18,049 nt of DNA from an uncultured Collinsella sp. Its GTDB lineage: Bacteria > Actinomycetota > Coriobacteriia > Coriobacteriales > Coriobacteriaceae. Numbering within the stretch: the first letter of the stretch is position 1; each line of letters starts with the position of its first letter. Positions 8,119 to 17,891 of the stretch are shown here, piece by piece. Below the pieces are notes generated by a model, which was given only the letters and a program-made list of their open reading frames with translations, did not search any database and was not told where the DNA came from. Both the position numbers and the translations under genes were made by a program. The DNA is taken from contig CABQMF010000040.1 in assembly GCA_902465265.1 (NCBI GenBank), positions 1 through 18,049 on the forward strand. Reading direction: 5' to 3'.

Positions 8119-8156
8119 GTTACAGTAATCTAATACTGAACTTAATTTGCTGTAAC
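8119..8156. promoter_or_regulatory. GTTACAG / CTGTAAC inverted repeat upstream of the LTA-synthase-like gene
   Basis: Perfect 7-bp arms at 8119-8125 and 8150-8156 are separated by 24 A/T-rich bases that include -10-like TAATCT/TAATAC hexamers (8126-8136) on the plus strand. The right arm ends 12 bases before the start codon. This may be a dyad operator around the promoter of the plus-strand gene; the regulator is unknown and no good -35 is seen. Confidence 0.3.
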
Positions 8157-8168
8157 AGAGGAACGTCC

Positions 8169-10322
8169 ATGACCGAAGATATCCCCCTTGAAATCACTTC
8201 GAGTGACATGGCCAATCTGCCCATATTCATCGCCGTCCTTATCGTGGCCGCTGTCATCGCACGCATATGCGTTTCAGTCAAACGAAAGGAACAGCCGCCT
8301 GTTTTTCGCGCCCTTTGGTGCGCGACGCTCCTCATCCCGCTCGGCATGGTAGCTGCATGGATTACGAATCAATTGCTCGTAAATGAGGACAGTTCCCTAT
8401 GGGTCCTTTCTTATTCGGCACTCGGTGCTGCCGCCGTCATACTTCTTGTCGAGCCCTTGGTTTCGGGACTTATCGACCAAACCGATCTTGCGACGGGAAC
8501 GGTTGCCTGTATTTGCCGTGACATCCTTGTCATCGCCGCTGTTTCAGCGCTCTCGTTCGTTTCACTCGAAATTGCCTGCAACGAAACGTTCTATCGCATT
8601 CCCGCCAACTCATTCGGGTTTTCCGTCGGGCTGCTCGCGACGGTTCTACTCTCCCTTTATTTGCTGGGACAGCGTCATGGAGGCGTCATGACCCTCGTGC
8701 CCATCATCTGTTGCATCCTTGGCATTGCCGAGCACTTCGTCATAACGTTTAAAGGCGAAGCCATCCTGCCAAGCGATATCTTGGCCCTTGGCACCGCAAT
8801 GGAGGTGAGCGAGGGATACGAGTTTACCTTTACCGCCGGAATCGTAACCTCTCTCGCCCTGCTGGAGATTTCCCTGGGGCTTCTTTCGCTTATCCGACCG
8901 CGAAAGCTCCGTACGTCCACCCATGTCTTCCCCGCAATCGCCGCTAACCTCTGCGCTTTTCTGCTAGTGACCGTTGTGGGGCTCTCGGGCTTTTCCAGCA
9001 TCGACTTGGAGCAGGCGCTGGATTTTGGATTTGACCGTTGGCAGCCCATCACCACATATGCGTCTCAGGGTTTTATCACTTCGTTCACCGAAATGGTCAA
9101 CGAGTTGCCCATTGAGAAGCCCGAAGACTATACGCCCGATGAGGCGCAGAGCATCGAGCAGGAGCTCGCCGCCGCCTACGACAGCACGTATGGCTCGAGC
9201 GAGCAGCGCGCGGCTGCCGTTGCCCAGTTCAATGAAATCAAGCCAACGATTGTTGCCGTCATGAACGAGAGTTTTAGCGACCTTTCGTGCTTTGAGCAGC
9301 TCCAGGCGGCCGGGTACACCGGCCCCGCATTCTACAACTCGCTTCCCGACACACTTGTTCGCGGCACCATGCTCGCTTCGGTCACCGGTGGCGGAACGGC
9401 AAACTCCGAATTCGAATTTTTGACCGGAGCGACAACGGCCTTTGTCGGATTAGGCAAGATCCCCTATCAGCTGTATCAGATGAATGGCGTCAACAGCCTG
9501 GCAAAGGACCTTAAAGAGCTTGGGTATACCGCTACCGCTATGCACCCGCAAAACCCCGTCAACTACCATCGAGATAAAATCTATCAGCAGTTGGGCTTTG
9601 GAGACTTTCTTTCAATCGGCGATTTCGAAGGTGCGCCCTGTTACCATGCCGGCGTATGCGACTACGCCACCTACGACAAGATACTCGACCTGCTTAGAAC
9701 CGACGAAGCGCCGCAGTTCATCTTTGACGTCACGATGCAAAATCACGGCGGCTACGACTATGGCACCGTTCCCGCCGAAGAGCTGACAAACTATTGGGTC
9801 GAGGGAGCCAGTGAGGGCGCCAATAGCGCGCTCAACACCTATCTCACCTGCATCAACGCATCCGACCGGGACCTCGAGTACTTTATCAACGAGCTCCGCA
9901 ATATCGGCAGACCGGTTGTTCTTGTCTTTTTTGGCGACCATCAGCCGAGCGCCGCAACGACTCTCAACGACGAGCTGTACCCTCAGGAAGACACGGCAAG
10001 CCACGCTTTCCGTGTCTATCAGTCGACCTATTTCGTCTGGGCTAACTATGAAATCGCCGGCAATACCGAGCTCAACGTCTACGACACCGTCGGGGCAAAC
10101 GAGATTGCAGCCATTACCCTAAATAAGATCGGCGCCCCGCTCACCGACTATCAAAAGGCCCTGCTTGCAACAAGGTCAGATGTGCCCACCATCAATGTCG
10201 CCGGCTATCTCGGTGCCGACGGGCTGCGCTACGACTTGGAATCTGAAGACAGCCCCTACACCTCGACGATCGACAAGCTGCAGCGCATGCAATACCTCGA
10301 GTTCGCCAGCAAAGTTCAGTAA
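8169..10322 (+). CDS. LTA synthase family membrane sulfatase (phosphoglycerol/phosphoethanolamine-type transferase)
   Basis: A 717-residue protein with about six or seven membrane segments in 17-275, followed by an extracellular alkaline-phosphatase-superfamily domain (about 355-660). The metal and nucleophile residues of LtaS-type enzymes are present: E367 in MNESFSD, T410 in GGGTANSEFEF as the presumed nucleophile, H526 in MQNHGG, and D590/H591 in FFGDHQPS. Such enzymes transfer glycerol-phosphate or related groups from phospholipid onto envelope polymers or glycolipids; the acceptor here cannot be read from sequence. I start at ATG 8169, which has GAGGA 6 bases upstream; the frame is open further left (to 7836), but that part antisenses uvrA. 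Four Cys (C374, C491, C497, C561) lie in the extracellular domain. It is transcribed divergently from uvrA. Confidence 0.92.
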   Translation: MTEDIPLEITSSDMANLPIFIAVLIVAAVIARICVSVKRKEQPPVFRALWCATLLIPLGMVAAWITNQLLVNEDSSLWVLSYSALGAAAVILLVEPLVSGLIDQTDLATGTVACICRDILVIAAVSALSFVSLEIACNETFYRIPANSFGFSVGLLATVLLSLYLLGQRHGGVMTLVPIICCILGIAEHFVITFKGEAILPSDILALGTAMEVSEGYEFTFTAGIVTSLALLEISLGLLSLIRPRKLRTSTHVFPAIAANLCAFLLVTVVGLSGFSSIDLEQALDFGFDRWQPITTYASQGFITSFTEMVNELPIEKPEDYTPDEAQSIEQELAAAYDSTYGSSEQRAAAVAQFNEIKPTIVAVMNESFSDLSCFEQLQAAGYTGPAFYNSLPDTLVRGTMLASVTGGGTANSEFEFLTGATTAFVGLGKIPYQLYQMNGVNSLAKDLKELGYTATAMHPQNPVNYHRDKIYQQLGFGDFLSIGDFEGAPCYHAGVCDYATYDKILDLLRTDEAPQFIFDVTMQNHGGYDYGTVPAEELTNYWVEGASEGANSALNTYLTCINASDRDLEYFINELRNIGRPVVLVFFGDHQPSAATTLNDELYPQEDTASHAFRVYQSTYFVWANYEIAGNTELNVYDTVGANEIAAITLNKIGAPLTDYQKALLATRSDVPTINVAGYLGADGLRYDLESEDSPYTSTIDKLQRMQYLEFASKVQ

Positions 10323-10382
10323 GCCCGCCCATTCGCTTGGGTCCATCGTATTGCAAGCACGCTCGGCCCAAATGCATCGCAA

Positions 10383-10412
10383 ATGACTCCCGCTCGCAAA
10401 CGAGGGTACAAT
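10383..10412 (+). promoter_or_regulatory. possible promoter for mrp operon
   Basis: The 145-bp gap between the LTA-synthase-like gene and mrp holds TACAAT (10407-10412, 5 of 6 matches to the -10 consensus) with ATGACT 18 bp upstream (10383-10388) as a -35. It is followed by a small 5-bp GGGGC-TCAG-GCCCC hairpin (10432-10445) in the presumed leader, 22 bases before the start codon. No clear terminator for the upstream gene is visible in this gap. Confidence 0.4.
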
Positions 10413-10467
10413 GACGCTCGTGTCACACCGCGGGGCTCAGGCCCCAACATATACAAAGGAGTCAAAC

Positions 10468-11298
10468 ATGGGTTGCGAGCACGCACAGGCAGCCGGCGGC
10501 CAAACGTCGCCGTCGCAATTTGAGGAGAATACGCTGTCCGAGGTCAAGCGCGTTATCGCCGTGCTTTCCGGTAAGGGCGGCGTCGGCAAGTCATTCGTCA
10601 CCGGCGCCATCGCCACCGAGCTTGCCCGCCACGGTCACAAGGTCGGCGTCCTCGATGCCGATATTACCGGCCCCTCTATCCCTAAGATGTTCGGCATGAG
10701 CGGACGTCACGTCCATGCTCTCGGCAACCTTATGCTGCCCGAAATCTCCGAGCACGGCGTCAAGGTTATGAGCTCTAACCTGCTGCTCCAAAACGAAACC
10801 GACCCCGTCCTCTGGCGCGGTCCGGTTATCGCGGGCGCCATCAGGCAGTTCTGGAGCGAAACCTCATGGGGCCCCATCGACTACCTGCTGGTCGACATGC
10901 CTCCGGGAACGGGCGACGTCGCCCTCACCGTCTTCCAGTCGCTGCCCGTCGATGGCATCGTCATCGTCACGAGCCCGCAGGATCTGGTCTCGATGATCGT
11001 CGCCAAGGCGGTCAACATGGCCGAGAAGATGAACGTCCCCATTCTGGGAATCGTCGAAAACATGAGCTATATCGAGTGCCCCGATTGCGGCAAGAAGATC
11101 GAAGTCTTTGGCAAGAGCAAGCTCCCCGAGGTCGCCGAGCGTTACAACCTCGAGATCCTAGGTCAGCTTCCCATCAATCCGGCACTCGCCGAGGCCTGCG
11201 ATAAGGGCGAGGTAGAGACCGCACTGCCCGCACGTATGCTGCCCCAGGCCGTCTCTGCCGTCGAGGCCATTGCCCCGCACGAAACCGCCGAGGCCTAA
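10468..11298 (+). CDS. mrp: Mrp/ApbC/NBP35-family Fe-S cluster carrier ATPase
   Basis: A 276-residue P-loop ATPase of the Mrp (ApbC/Ind1) family, scaffold/carrier proteins that deliver Fe-S clusters to apo-enzymes. It shows the deviant Walker A SGKGGVGKS at 34-42, the DADITGPS switch at 63-70, MPPGTGDVALT at 144-154, and the C-terminal cluster-binding pair CPDC (C204, C207). It is the short form without an N-terminal MIP18/DUF59 domain and instead has about 25 unstructured residues including Cys3. The start at ATG 10468 is chosen for the AAAGGAG 6 bases upstream. The stop TAA is immediately followed by the GTG of the next gene, so the two are probably co-translated. Confidence 0.95.
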   Translation: MGCEHAQAAGGQTSPSQFEENTLSEVKRVIAVLSGKGGVGKSFVTGAIATELARHGHKVGVLDADITGPSIPKMFGMSGRHVHALGNLMLPEISEHGVKVMSSNLLLQNETDPVLWRGPVIAGAIRQFWSETSWGPIDYLLVDMPPGTGDVALTVFQSLPVDGIVIVTSPQDLVSMIVAKAVNMAEKMNVPILGIVENMSYIECPDCGKKIEVFGKSKLPEVAERYNLEILGQLPINPALAEACDKGEVETALPARMLPQAVSAVEAIAPHETAEA

Positions 11299-12570
11299 GT
11301 GAACACAAACGCCTCCTATGACGTCTTGGTAATCGGCGGCGGGGCCTCGGGTCTCGCCGCCGCCATTACGGCCGCGCGCGCAGGCAAAAGCGCCTGCATC
11401 GTTGAGCGCGATGTTGCCTGCGGCCTTAAACTCCTTGCGACCGGCAACGGCCGCTGCAACCTTTCCAACGAATCGATTGATTTCCAGCGGTACAACCACC
11501 CCGCATTCGTCGAATCCGTCATGGGTCCCCAGCCCGAGCAAGAGCTCGGCAGTTTCTTCTCCTCGCTGGGCATCATGACGGCCTCCGAGGAGGGCCGGCT
11601 GTATCCGCGCTCCCTTCGTGCCGAATCGGTGCGCGATGCGCTTCTCAACGCTTGCAATCACCTGGATATCACCTTGATCTGTGGAGCAAACGTCGCCTCG
11701 GCATTCAAAGCCCCCGAGGGCTGGGCACTCCAAATAGACCGTCCCGCGCGAGCACTCAAGGCAAAAAAGCACGACGACCGAAAATCGGAGGTCCGCTCAC
11801 TTCGGAAGGCGCTCGCCGACACCTCTCGCAGGAACGAGACGCTGCAGGCAAAGGCCGTAATTATCGCTACGGGCGGCAGCCCCGCCGACATCGCGAAGAC
11901 GTTCAATCTTTCCCTCACACCGCAGCGCCCCGTCCTCTGCCCCGTGTCGGCATCGGTCTTCGGCGACCAGACTGCGCTCAAGACGCTGGATGGCCTGCGC
12001 GTCCGCGCCCGTTTGACGCTCACCCGCAATCACGAGGAGCTCTGGCGCGAAGACGGCGAAGTGCTCTTCCGAACCTTTGGCATCTCGGGCGTTGCCGCCT
12101 TTAACCTCTCCCGTCGCGTCCAGCGCGGAGACACGATTCTGCTCGACGTTTTCCCCGACCTCTCCAAAGACGAGTTGCTCGATATGCTCAACCATCGAGT
12201 TGAGTTGCTCGGCGGCTTTTCACCCCGCGACCCCCGCTGGCTCGACGGCACGCTCGCCCCGCAGTTCTCTCGCGTTGTCTGCACCGCATTCGAACAGTGC
12301 CACCCCGAGTCGCACGACGTCATCCATCTGGTCTCAATCCTCAAGCACTTTAAGCTGCTCGTCGAGGGAACTACAGAGGAGCGTTCGGCCCAGGTCACGC
12401 GCGGCGGCGTGCCCATCGAGAGCGTCTCAGCTCCCAACCTCTGCGTGAGCAACGCGGCAGGCGCCCCACTTTACATCTGTGGCGAGGCGCTCGACATCGA
12501 TGCCGATTGCGGCGGTTTTAACCTTGCGTGGGCTTGGATCTCGGGTATTCGCGCTGCAAGCAGCCTATAG
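11299..12570 (+). CDS. BaiN/RdsA (HI0933) family NAD(P)/FAD-dependent oxidoreductase
   Basis: A 423-residue flavoprotein of the HI0933/BaiN family. Motifs are the N-terminal FAD dinucleotide fold VIGGGASGLAAA at 11-22, ERD at 36-38, the family signature LLATGNGRCNLSN at 45-57, a second nucleotide motif IATGGSP at 189-195, and the C-terminal TRGGVPIESV at 367-376 with DADCGGFNLAWAWISG at 401-416. Family member BaiN of Clostridium scindens takes part in bile-acid 7-alpha-dehydroxylation, but the family is broad and widespread, so no substrate can be assigned here. A charged insert rich in Lys/Arg/Asp occupies about 149-182. The GTG start abuts the mrp stop, with GAGG 5 bases upstream. Confidence 0.9.
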   Translation: MNTNASYDVLVIGGGASGLAAAITAARAGKSACIVERDVACGLKLLATGNGRCNLSNESIDFQRYNHPAFVESVMGPQPEQELGSFFSSLGIMTASEEGRLYPRSLRAESVRDALLNACNHLDITLICGANVASAFKAPEGWALQIDRPARALKAKKHDDRKSEVRSLRKALADTSRRNETLQAKAVIIATGGSPADIAKTFNLSLTPQRPVLCPVSASVFGDQTALKTLDGLRVRARLTLTRNHEELWREDGEVLFRTFGISGVAAFNLSRRVQRGDTILLDVFPDLSKDELLDMLNHRVELLGGFSPRDPRWLDGTLAPQFSRVVCTAFEQCHPESHDVIHLVSILKHFKLLVEGTTEERSAQVTRGGVPIESVSAPNLCVSNAAGAPLYICGEALDIDADCGGFNLAWAWISGIRAASSL

Positions 12571-12580
12571 CCGCGCAGTC

Positions 12581-12586
12581 TATAAT
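12581..12586 (+). promoter_or_regulatory. consensus -10 (TATAAT) upstream of the COG2509 gene
   Basis: A perfect TATAAT sits 10 bases after the BaiN-family stop codon and 63 bases before the next start. Upstream, no hexamer at 16-18 bp resembles TTGACA and there is no TG extension, so strength is uncertain. Transcripts starting about 7 bases downstream would run straight into the hairpin at 12600. Confidence 0.45.
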
Positions 12587-12599
12587 CAAAACGCATTCG

Positions 12600-12632
12600 G
12601 GCCGTCTGGGACACCGGGCGGCCTCTTTCTTG
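12600..12632 (+). terminator. intrinsic terminator or attenuator between the two flavoprotein genes
   Basis: GGCCGTCTGG (12600-12609) pairs with CCGGGCGGCC (12614-12623): ten pairs including two G-U, with loop GACA. It is followed by the T-rich TCTTTCTT. This has rho-independent terminator form. It ends just before the AAGGAG ribosome site of the next gene, so it either closes the mrp operon or acts as a leader attenuator. Confidence 0.65.
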
Positions 12633-12649
12633 CATCTAAGGAGACCTCG

Positions 12650-14290
12650 ATGATCGAAATCACCCAAGTCCAAGCGTCACTCGATGAGGCCGGCGACGAA
12701 ACCGCCTGCCTTGCTATTGGTAGACGCGCCGTCAAACGAGCCCTGCGATGCGAGGATTCCCAGATTAAAGCCATTGAGCTCCATCGCAAGTCAATCGACG
12801 CCCGTAAAAAGCGAGATGTCCATTTTATTTTGAGCTTTCGAGTTGAGCTGACAAACTCTCGACTCGAGCAGGAGGTGGTCGACCGCGTCGCCGAGCGCGA
12901 CCGCTCGCGCATCCGCATGGTAGACGGCGAGGCTCCTTCATTCCCCAACCCTGTCCCGAATGCACCCAAGGGGCGTCCCGTCGTTGTCGGCGCCGGCTGT
13001 GCCGGTCTCTTCGCCGCCCTCACCCTTGCCGAAGCGGGCCTTAAACCCCTGCTCATCGAGCGCGGCGACCCCGCACTTCGCCGCTCGGAAGCGATTGATC
13101 TCTTTCTTAAGGAGCGTATCCTCGACCCCGAAAGCAATATCCAATTTGGCCTGGGCGGCGCAGGGACCTTCTCGGACGGCAAGCTCAACACGGGAACCAA
13201 GAATCCTGCCCATCGACTGATTCTTGAGACCTTCGTCGAAGCGGGCTCACCTCGCGACATCCTGTGGGACGCCAAGCCGCACATTGGCTCCGACATCCTC
13301 CCCACCGTCGTCACCAACATTTCTCAGCGCATCGAGCGGCTCGGTGGAACCGTCCGCTATCGAACAAAGCTCGTAAATATTCGAACCGATGGATCTGGCG
13401 CCATCACCGGCGTCGATGTCAAACCGCCGCAAGAAACCACAAGCGAGACAATCGCCACAAAGCACCTCATTCTTGCCTGCGGCCATTCCGCCCGCGACGT
13501 ATTCGAGCTTCTCAAAGAACATAACGTTGCCCTCGCGCAAAAGACCTTTGCCATGGGTGTGCGCATCGAGCATCCACAGCGCGACATCGACCGCGCCCAA
13601 TATGGTCCTTCGGCGGGGCACCCGGCACTCGGAGCAGCCCCCTACAAGCTTGTCGCCCATCTCCCCAACGGCCGCAGTGTGTTCTCGTTTTGTATGTGCC
13701 CCGGCGGACAGGTTGTCGCGGCTTCTTCCGAGCAGGGCCATCTGTGCGTCAACGGTGCCAGCCTCAATGCCCGCGACGGGCGCAACGCAAATGCCGCCCT
13801 ACTCGTTAACGTCACACCTGACGACCTTCCCGACGATGACCCGCTCGCAGGCATTGAACTCCAGCGCGCCTGCGAGCGAGCCGCCTATCGCCTGGGTGGC
13901 TCCAACTGGAACGCGCCGGCACAGCTCGTCGGAGATTTCCTTGCCAGGCGCGCCAGCAAGGCTCCCGGAAAGGTAAAGCCCACCTATCCGCTCGGTGTGA
14001 CCTGGACGGCAATTGACGAAGCCCTGCCGCAGCATATCGTCGAGTCGCTCCGCCTGGGACTTCCCCTACTCGGAAAAAAGCTACGAGGCTACGACCGCCC
14101 CGATGCCGTTCTTACCGGCGTGGAGACGCGTTCGAGCTCACCGGTCACTGTCACCCGAGACCGAGCGTGCCATGCCGTGTCGACCCCGGGCCTTTACCCT
14201 TGCGGCGAGGGCGCCGGATATGCCGGCGGCATCATGAGCGCCGCCACCGACGGCATCCGTTGCGCCGAGGCGCTGATAGCAGACCTCTAG
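12650..14290 (+). CDS. COG2509-type FAD-dependent dehydrogenase
   Basis: A 546-residue flavoprotein of the uncharacterised FAD-dependent dehydrogenase group (COG2509). A roughly 105-residue N-terminal domain precedes the FAD fold, including RKSIDARKKRDVHFI at about 46-60, typical for the family. Then come VVVGAGCAGLFAA at 111-123, IERG at 136-139, GLGGAGTFSDGKLNTGTKN at 167-185, and the C-terminal FAD-contacting GEGAGYAGGIMSAATDG from 519. Family members have no settled substrate. The frame is open upstream into the previous gene (to 12479), but ATG 12650 has AAGGAG 6 bases before it. It is unrelated in detail to the preceding BaiN-family gene, so this is not a tandem duplication. Confidence 0.88.
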   Translation: MIEITQVQASLDEAGDETACLAIGRRAVKRALRCEDSQIKAIELHRKSIDARKKRDVHFILSFRVELTNSRLEQEVVDRVAERDRSRIRMVDGEAPSFPNPVPNAPKGRPVVVGAGCAGLFAALTLAEAGLKPLLIERGDPALRRSEAIDLFLKERILDPESNIQFGLGGAGTFSDGKLNTGTKNPAHRLILETFVEAGSPRDILWDAKPHIGSDILPTVVTNISQRIERLGGTVRYRTKLVNIRTDGSGAITGVDVKPPQETTSETIATKHLILACGHSARDVFELLKEHNVALAQKTFAMGVRIEHPQRDIDRAQYGPSAGHPALGAAPYKLVAHLPNGRSVFSFCMCPGGQVVAASSEQGHLCVNGASLNARDGRNANAALLVNVTPDDLPDDDPLAGIELQRACERAAYRLGGSNWNAPAQLVGDFLARRASKAPGKVKPTYPLGVTWTAIDEALPQHIVESLRLGLPLLGKKLRGYDRPDAVLTGVETRSSSPVTVTRDRACHAVSTPGLYPCGEGAGYAGGIMSAATDGIRCAEALIADL

Positions 14291-14316
14291 TGCACGAACT
14301 CCCGCGTCCAAACGAC

Positions 14317-14352
14317 ACAGGCCCCGAGCTCCACAGGGAACTCGGGGCCTGT
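14317..14352. terminator. bidirectional hairpin between convergent genes
   Basis: ACAGGCCCCGAG (14317-14328) is perfectly complementary to 14341-14352, and an inner TCC/GGA pairing extends the stem above a one-by-one mismatch. It lies 26 bases after the COG2509 gene stop and 3 bases after the uvrB stop on the other strand, so one hairpin can serve both. U-tracts on either side are weak. Confidence 0.75.
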
Positions 14353-14355
14353 TCG

Positions 14356-16596
<2,241 letters not shown>

Positions 16597-16621
16597 GGAT
16601 ACTCCTAACTCATATATCTGC

Positions 16622-16627
16622 AGTATA
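16622..16627 (-). promoter_or_regulatory. possible internal -10 element for uvrB
   Basis: The 51-bp gap between the lytic transglycosylase stop and uvrB has TATACT on the minus strand, 25 bases before the uvrB ATG. A weak AGGACT lies 16 bp upstream. This could give uvrB its own promoter inside the coaE operon. Confidence 0.35.
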
Positions 16628-16647
16628 CGCAGGCGGCAGGCATAGTC

Positions 16648-17229
16648 CTATACGAACCGATCGGGATAGAGGGTCTTATAGCGAACCCAGGCATTATTGA
16701 CACGAATCAGATACGCCTGCGTCTCGGGAAAGGTGATTGCATTATGAAGCGACGTACTCTGCTGCGCCCATCCGTCGACATTGCCCATACCGGCGTTATA
16801 GGCGGCAATGGCGCTGTCAGTCGACCCGTTAAAATACGTTAGAAGATACGAAAGATAAGCACAGCCAAACTCGATGTTCGTAGCGGGATCGTTAAGGTTG
16901 TCGGCTGAATACTCGCTAACATCGACAAGACCCTTGGCAATCATATCCTGGGCAGTCTCGGGCATCAGCTGCATCAATCCCTGAGCGCCTTGATTCGACT
17001 CAGCCTCGGGATCCCAATTCGATTCCGACTTTATGACAGCACACGCCAGATACGGATCGAGATTGTGCGAAATGCTCGATTGCTTTACGTACGCCTCGTA
17101 GTCAATCGGATACAAAGGCTTAAAGAAGGCGGCAGGAGCATACGAGTAGACGAGCGAAATAAGGCCGAAGACGAGCATAACGGCAAGTGGCGCCACGCGA
17201 TACCACGTAAAGAAACGTGTCTTAGGCAT
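16648..17229 (-). CDS. membrane-anchored lytic transglycosylase (SLT domain)
   Basis: A 193-residue small Slt70-like peptidoglycan lytic transglycosylase. A short basic N-terminus is followed by one hydrophobic segment (about 11-33, APLAVMLVFGLISLVYSY), an uncleaved anchor or signal. The catalytic domain shows E69 in VIKSES as the general acid, the GAQGLMQLMP motif at 81-90, and AYNAGMGNV at 143-151. I start at ATG 17229, overlapping the coaE stop by 8 bases, because AAGGA sits 8 bases before it. An in-frame ATG at 17238 and TTG at 17247 also exist but are poorly spaced from any ribosome site. The overlap implies coupling to coaE. Confidence 0.92.
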   Translation of the reverse strand: MPKTRFFTWYRVAPLAVMLVFGLISLVYSYAPAAFFKPLYPIDYEAYVKQSSISHNLDPYLACAVIKSESNWDPEAESNQGAQGLMQLMPETAQDMIAKGLVDVSEYSADNLNDPATNIEFGCAYLSYLLTYFNGSTDSAIAAYNAGMGNVDGWAQQSTSLHNAITFPETQAYLIRVNNAWVRYKTLYPDRFV

Positions 17230-17863
17230 CGGCCTCATCCTTATCAACTACATCCCCGAAGCCATGGCGTGCAAGCCATGCGTCCAGTTGTTCAAAAAGC
17301 GAGTTATCGCCTGCCGCATTATCGATTACCGTCGTAGCGAGATTGCAAAGCGAAGCCTCATCAGGTTGGCATGCAGAGCGCGCATCAAAATCAGAGGACT
17401 CCATACCACGATGAATGGCACGCTCGCGACGAACTGCTAAAGGAGCGCTGATAACCAGAATTTCATCAGCCAGGCCAAAAGCATCCTCAAAACCAGTCGG
17501 GGCAGAAACCTCGACAACCGCAAAGGGATAACGGGGGGACGAAACTGTGCAGCAGACAGGATCGAGAATCCTCAGCGAAAGCTGCTCAATGAGAACAGGG
17601 TGCACAATGCTATTGAGCCGCGCAACTGTATCAGGAGAGGCGAAAGCTCGAGCGGCAAGGACATTGCGGCGAATGCCGCCCTCCCCGTCCAGAATGTCCC
17701 AACCGAATTCTTCCGCGAGGGCATTGACGATATCGGAGCCTGGCACATACAGCGATTTGGCAAGCTCATCCAGATCGATAAGCATGGCGCCATGAGATTT
17801 GAGATAGCGGCAGGCAGTCGACTTACCCGAAGCAATATTACCCAAGACAAAAACGGTAAACAT
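17222..17863 (-). CDS. coaE: dephospho-CoA kinase
   Basis: CoaE phosphorylates dephospho-CoA at the ribose 3' hydroxyl, the last step of CoA synthesis. The 213-residue protein has the P-loop GNIASGKST at 8-16, LIDLDELAK at 28-36 with the substrate-site Asp pair, RLNSIVHPVL at 82-91 (family HP motif), VVEVSAP at 116-122, and the C-terminal TVIDNAAGDNSL segment at 178-189. It diverges from the usual G(I/T)GSGKS loop and ends in an acidic tail. The start is ATG 17863 (GGAGG 5 bases upstream) rather than the TTG one codon earlier, which would be too close to the ribosome site. It leads a coaE-slt-uvrB operon; a coaE-uvrB association is familiar from other Actinomycetota. Confidence 0.9.
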   Translation of the reverse strand: MFTVFVLGNIASGKSTACRYLKSHGAMLIDLDELAKSLYVPGSDIVNALAEEFGWDILDGEGGIRRNVLAARAFASPDTVARLNSIVHPVLIEQLSLRILDPVCCTVSSPRYPFAVVEVSAPTGFEDAFGLADEILVISAPLAVRRERAIHRGMESSDFDARSACQPDEASLCNLATTVIDNAAGDNSLFEQLDAWLARHGFGDVVDKDEADA

Positions 17864-17891
17864 CAAGTCCTCCCTAACGCCAATGGGAGTT

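Noticed and set aside
7836..8168. Upstream extension of the LTA-synthase-like frame into uvrA
   Set aside because: It would overlap the uvrA start region, and the ATG at 8169 has a good ribosome site and yields a normal N-terminus.
10411..10467. Upstream ATG start for mrp at 10411
   Set aside because: It overlaps the putative -10 element and lacks a ribosome site; ATG 10468 has AAAGGAG at correct spacing.
12479..12649. N-terminal extension of the COG2509 gene into the BaiN-family gene
   Set aside because: It would read through the inter-gene hairpin and overlap the preceding coding sequence; ATG 12650 has AAGGAG.
11299..14290. Tandem duplication of flavoprotein genes
   Set aside because: The two share only generic FAD-binding motifs; their N-termini, signature motifs and lengths differ, so they belong to different families.
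8169..14290. Recently acquired mobile island between uvrB and uvrA
   Set aside because: No integrase, transposase, tRNA target, flanking direct repeats or clear base-composition shift is visible; genes are housekeeping-like.
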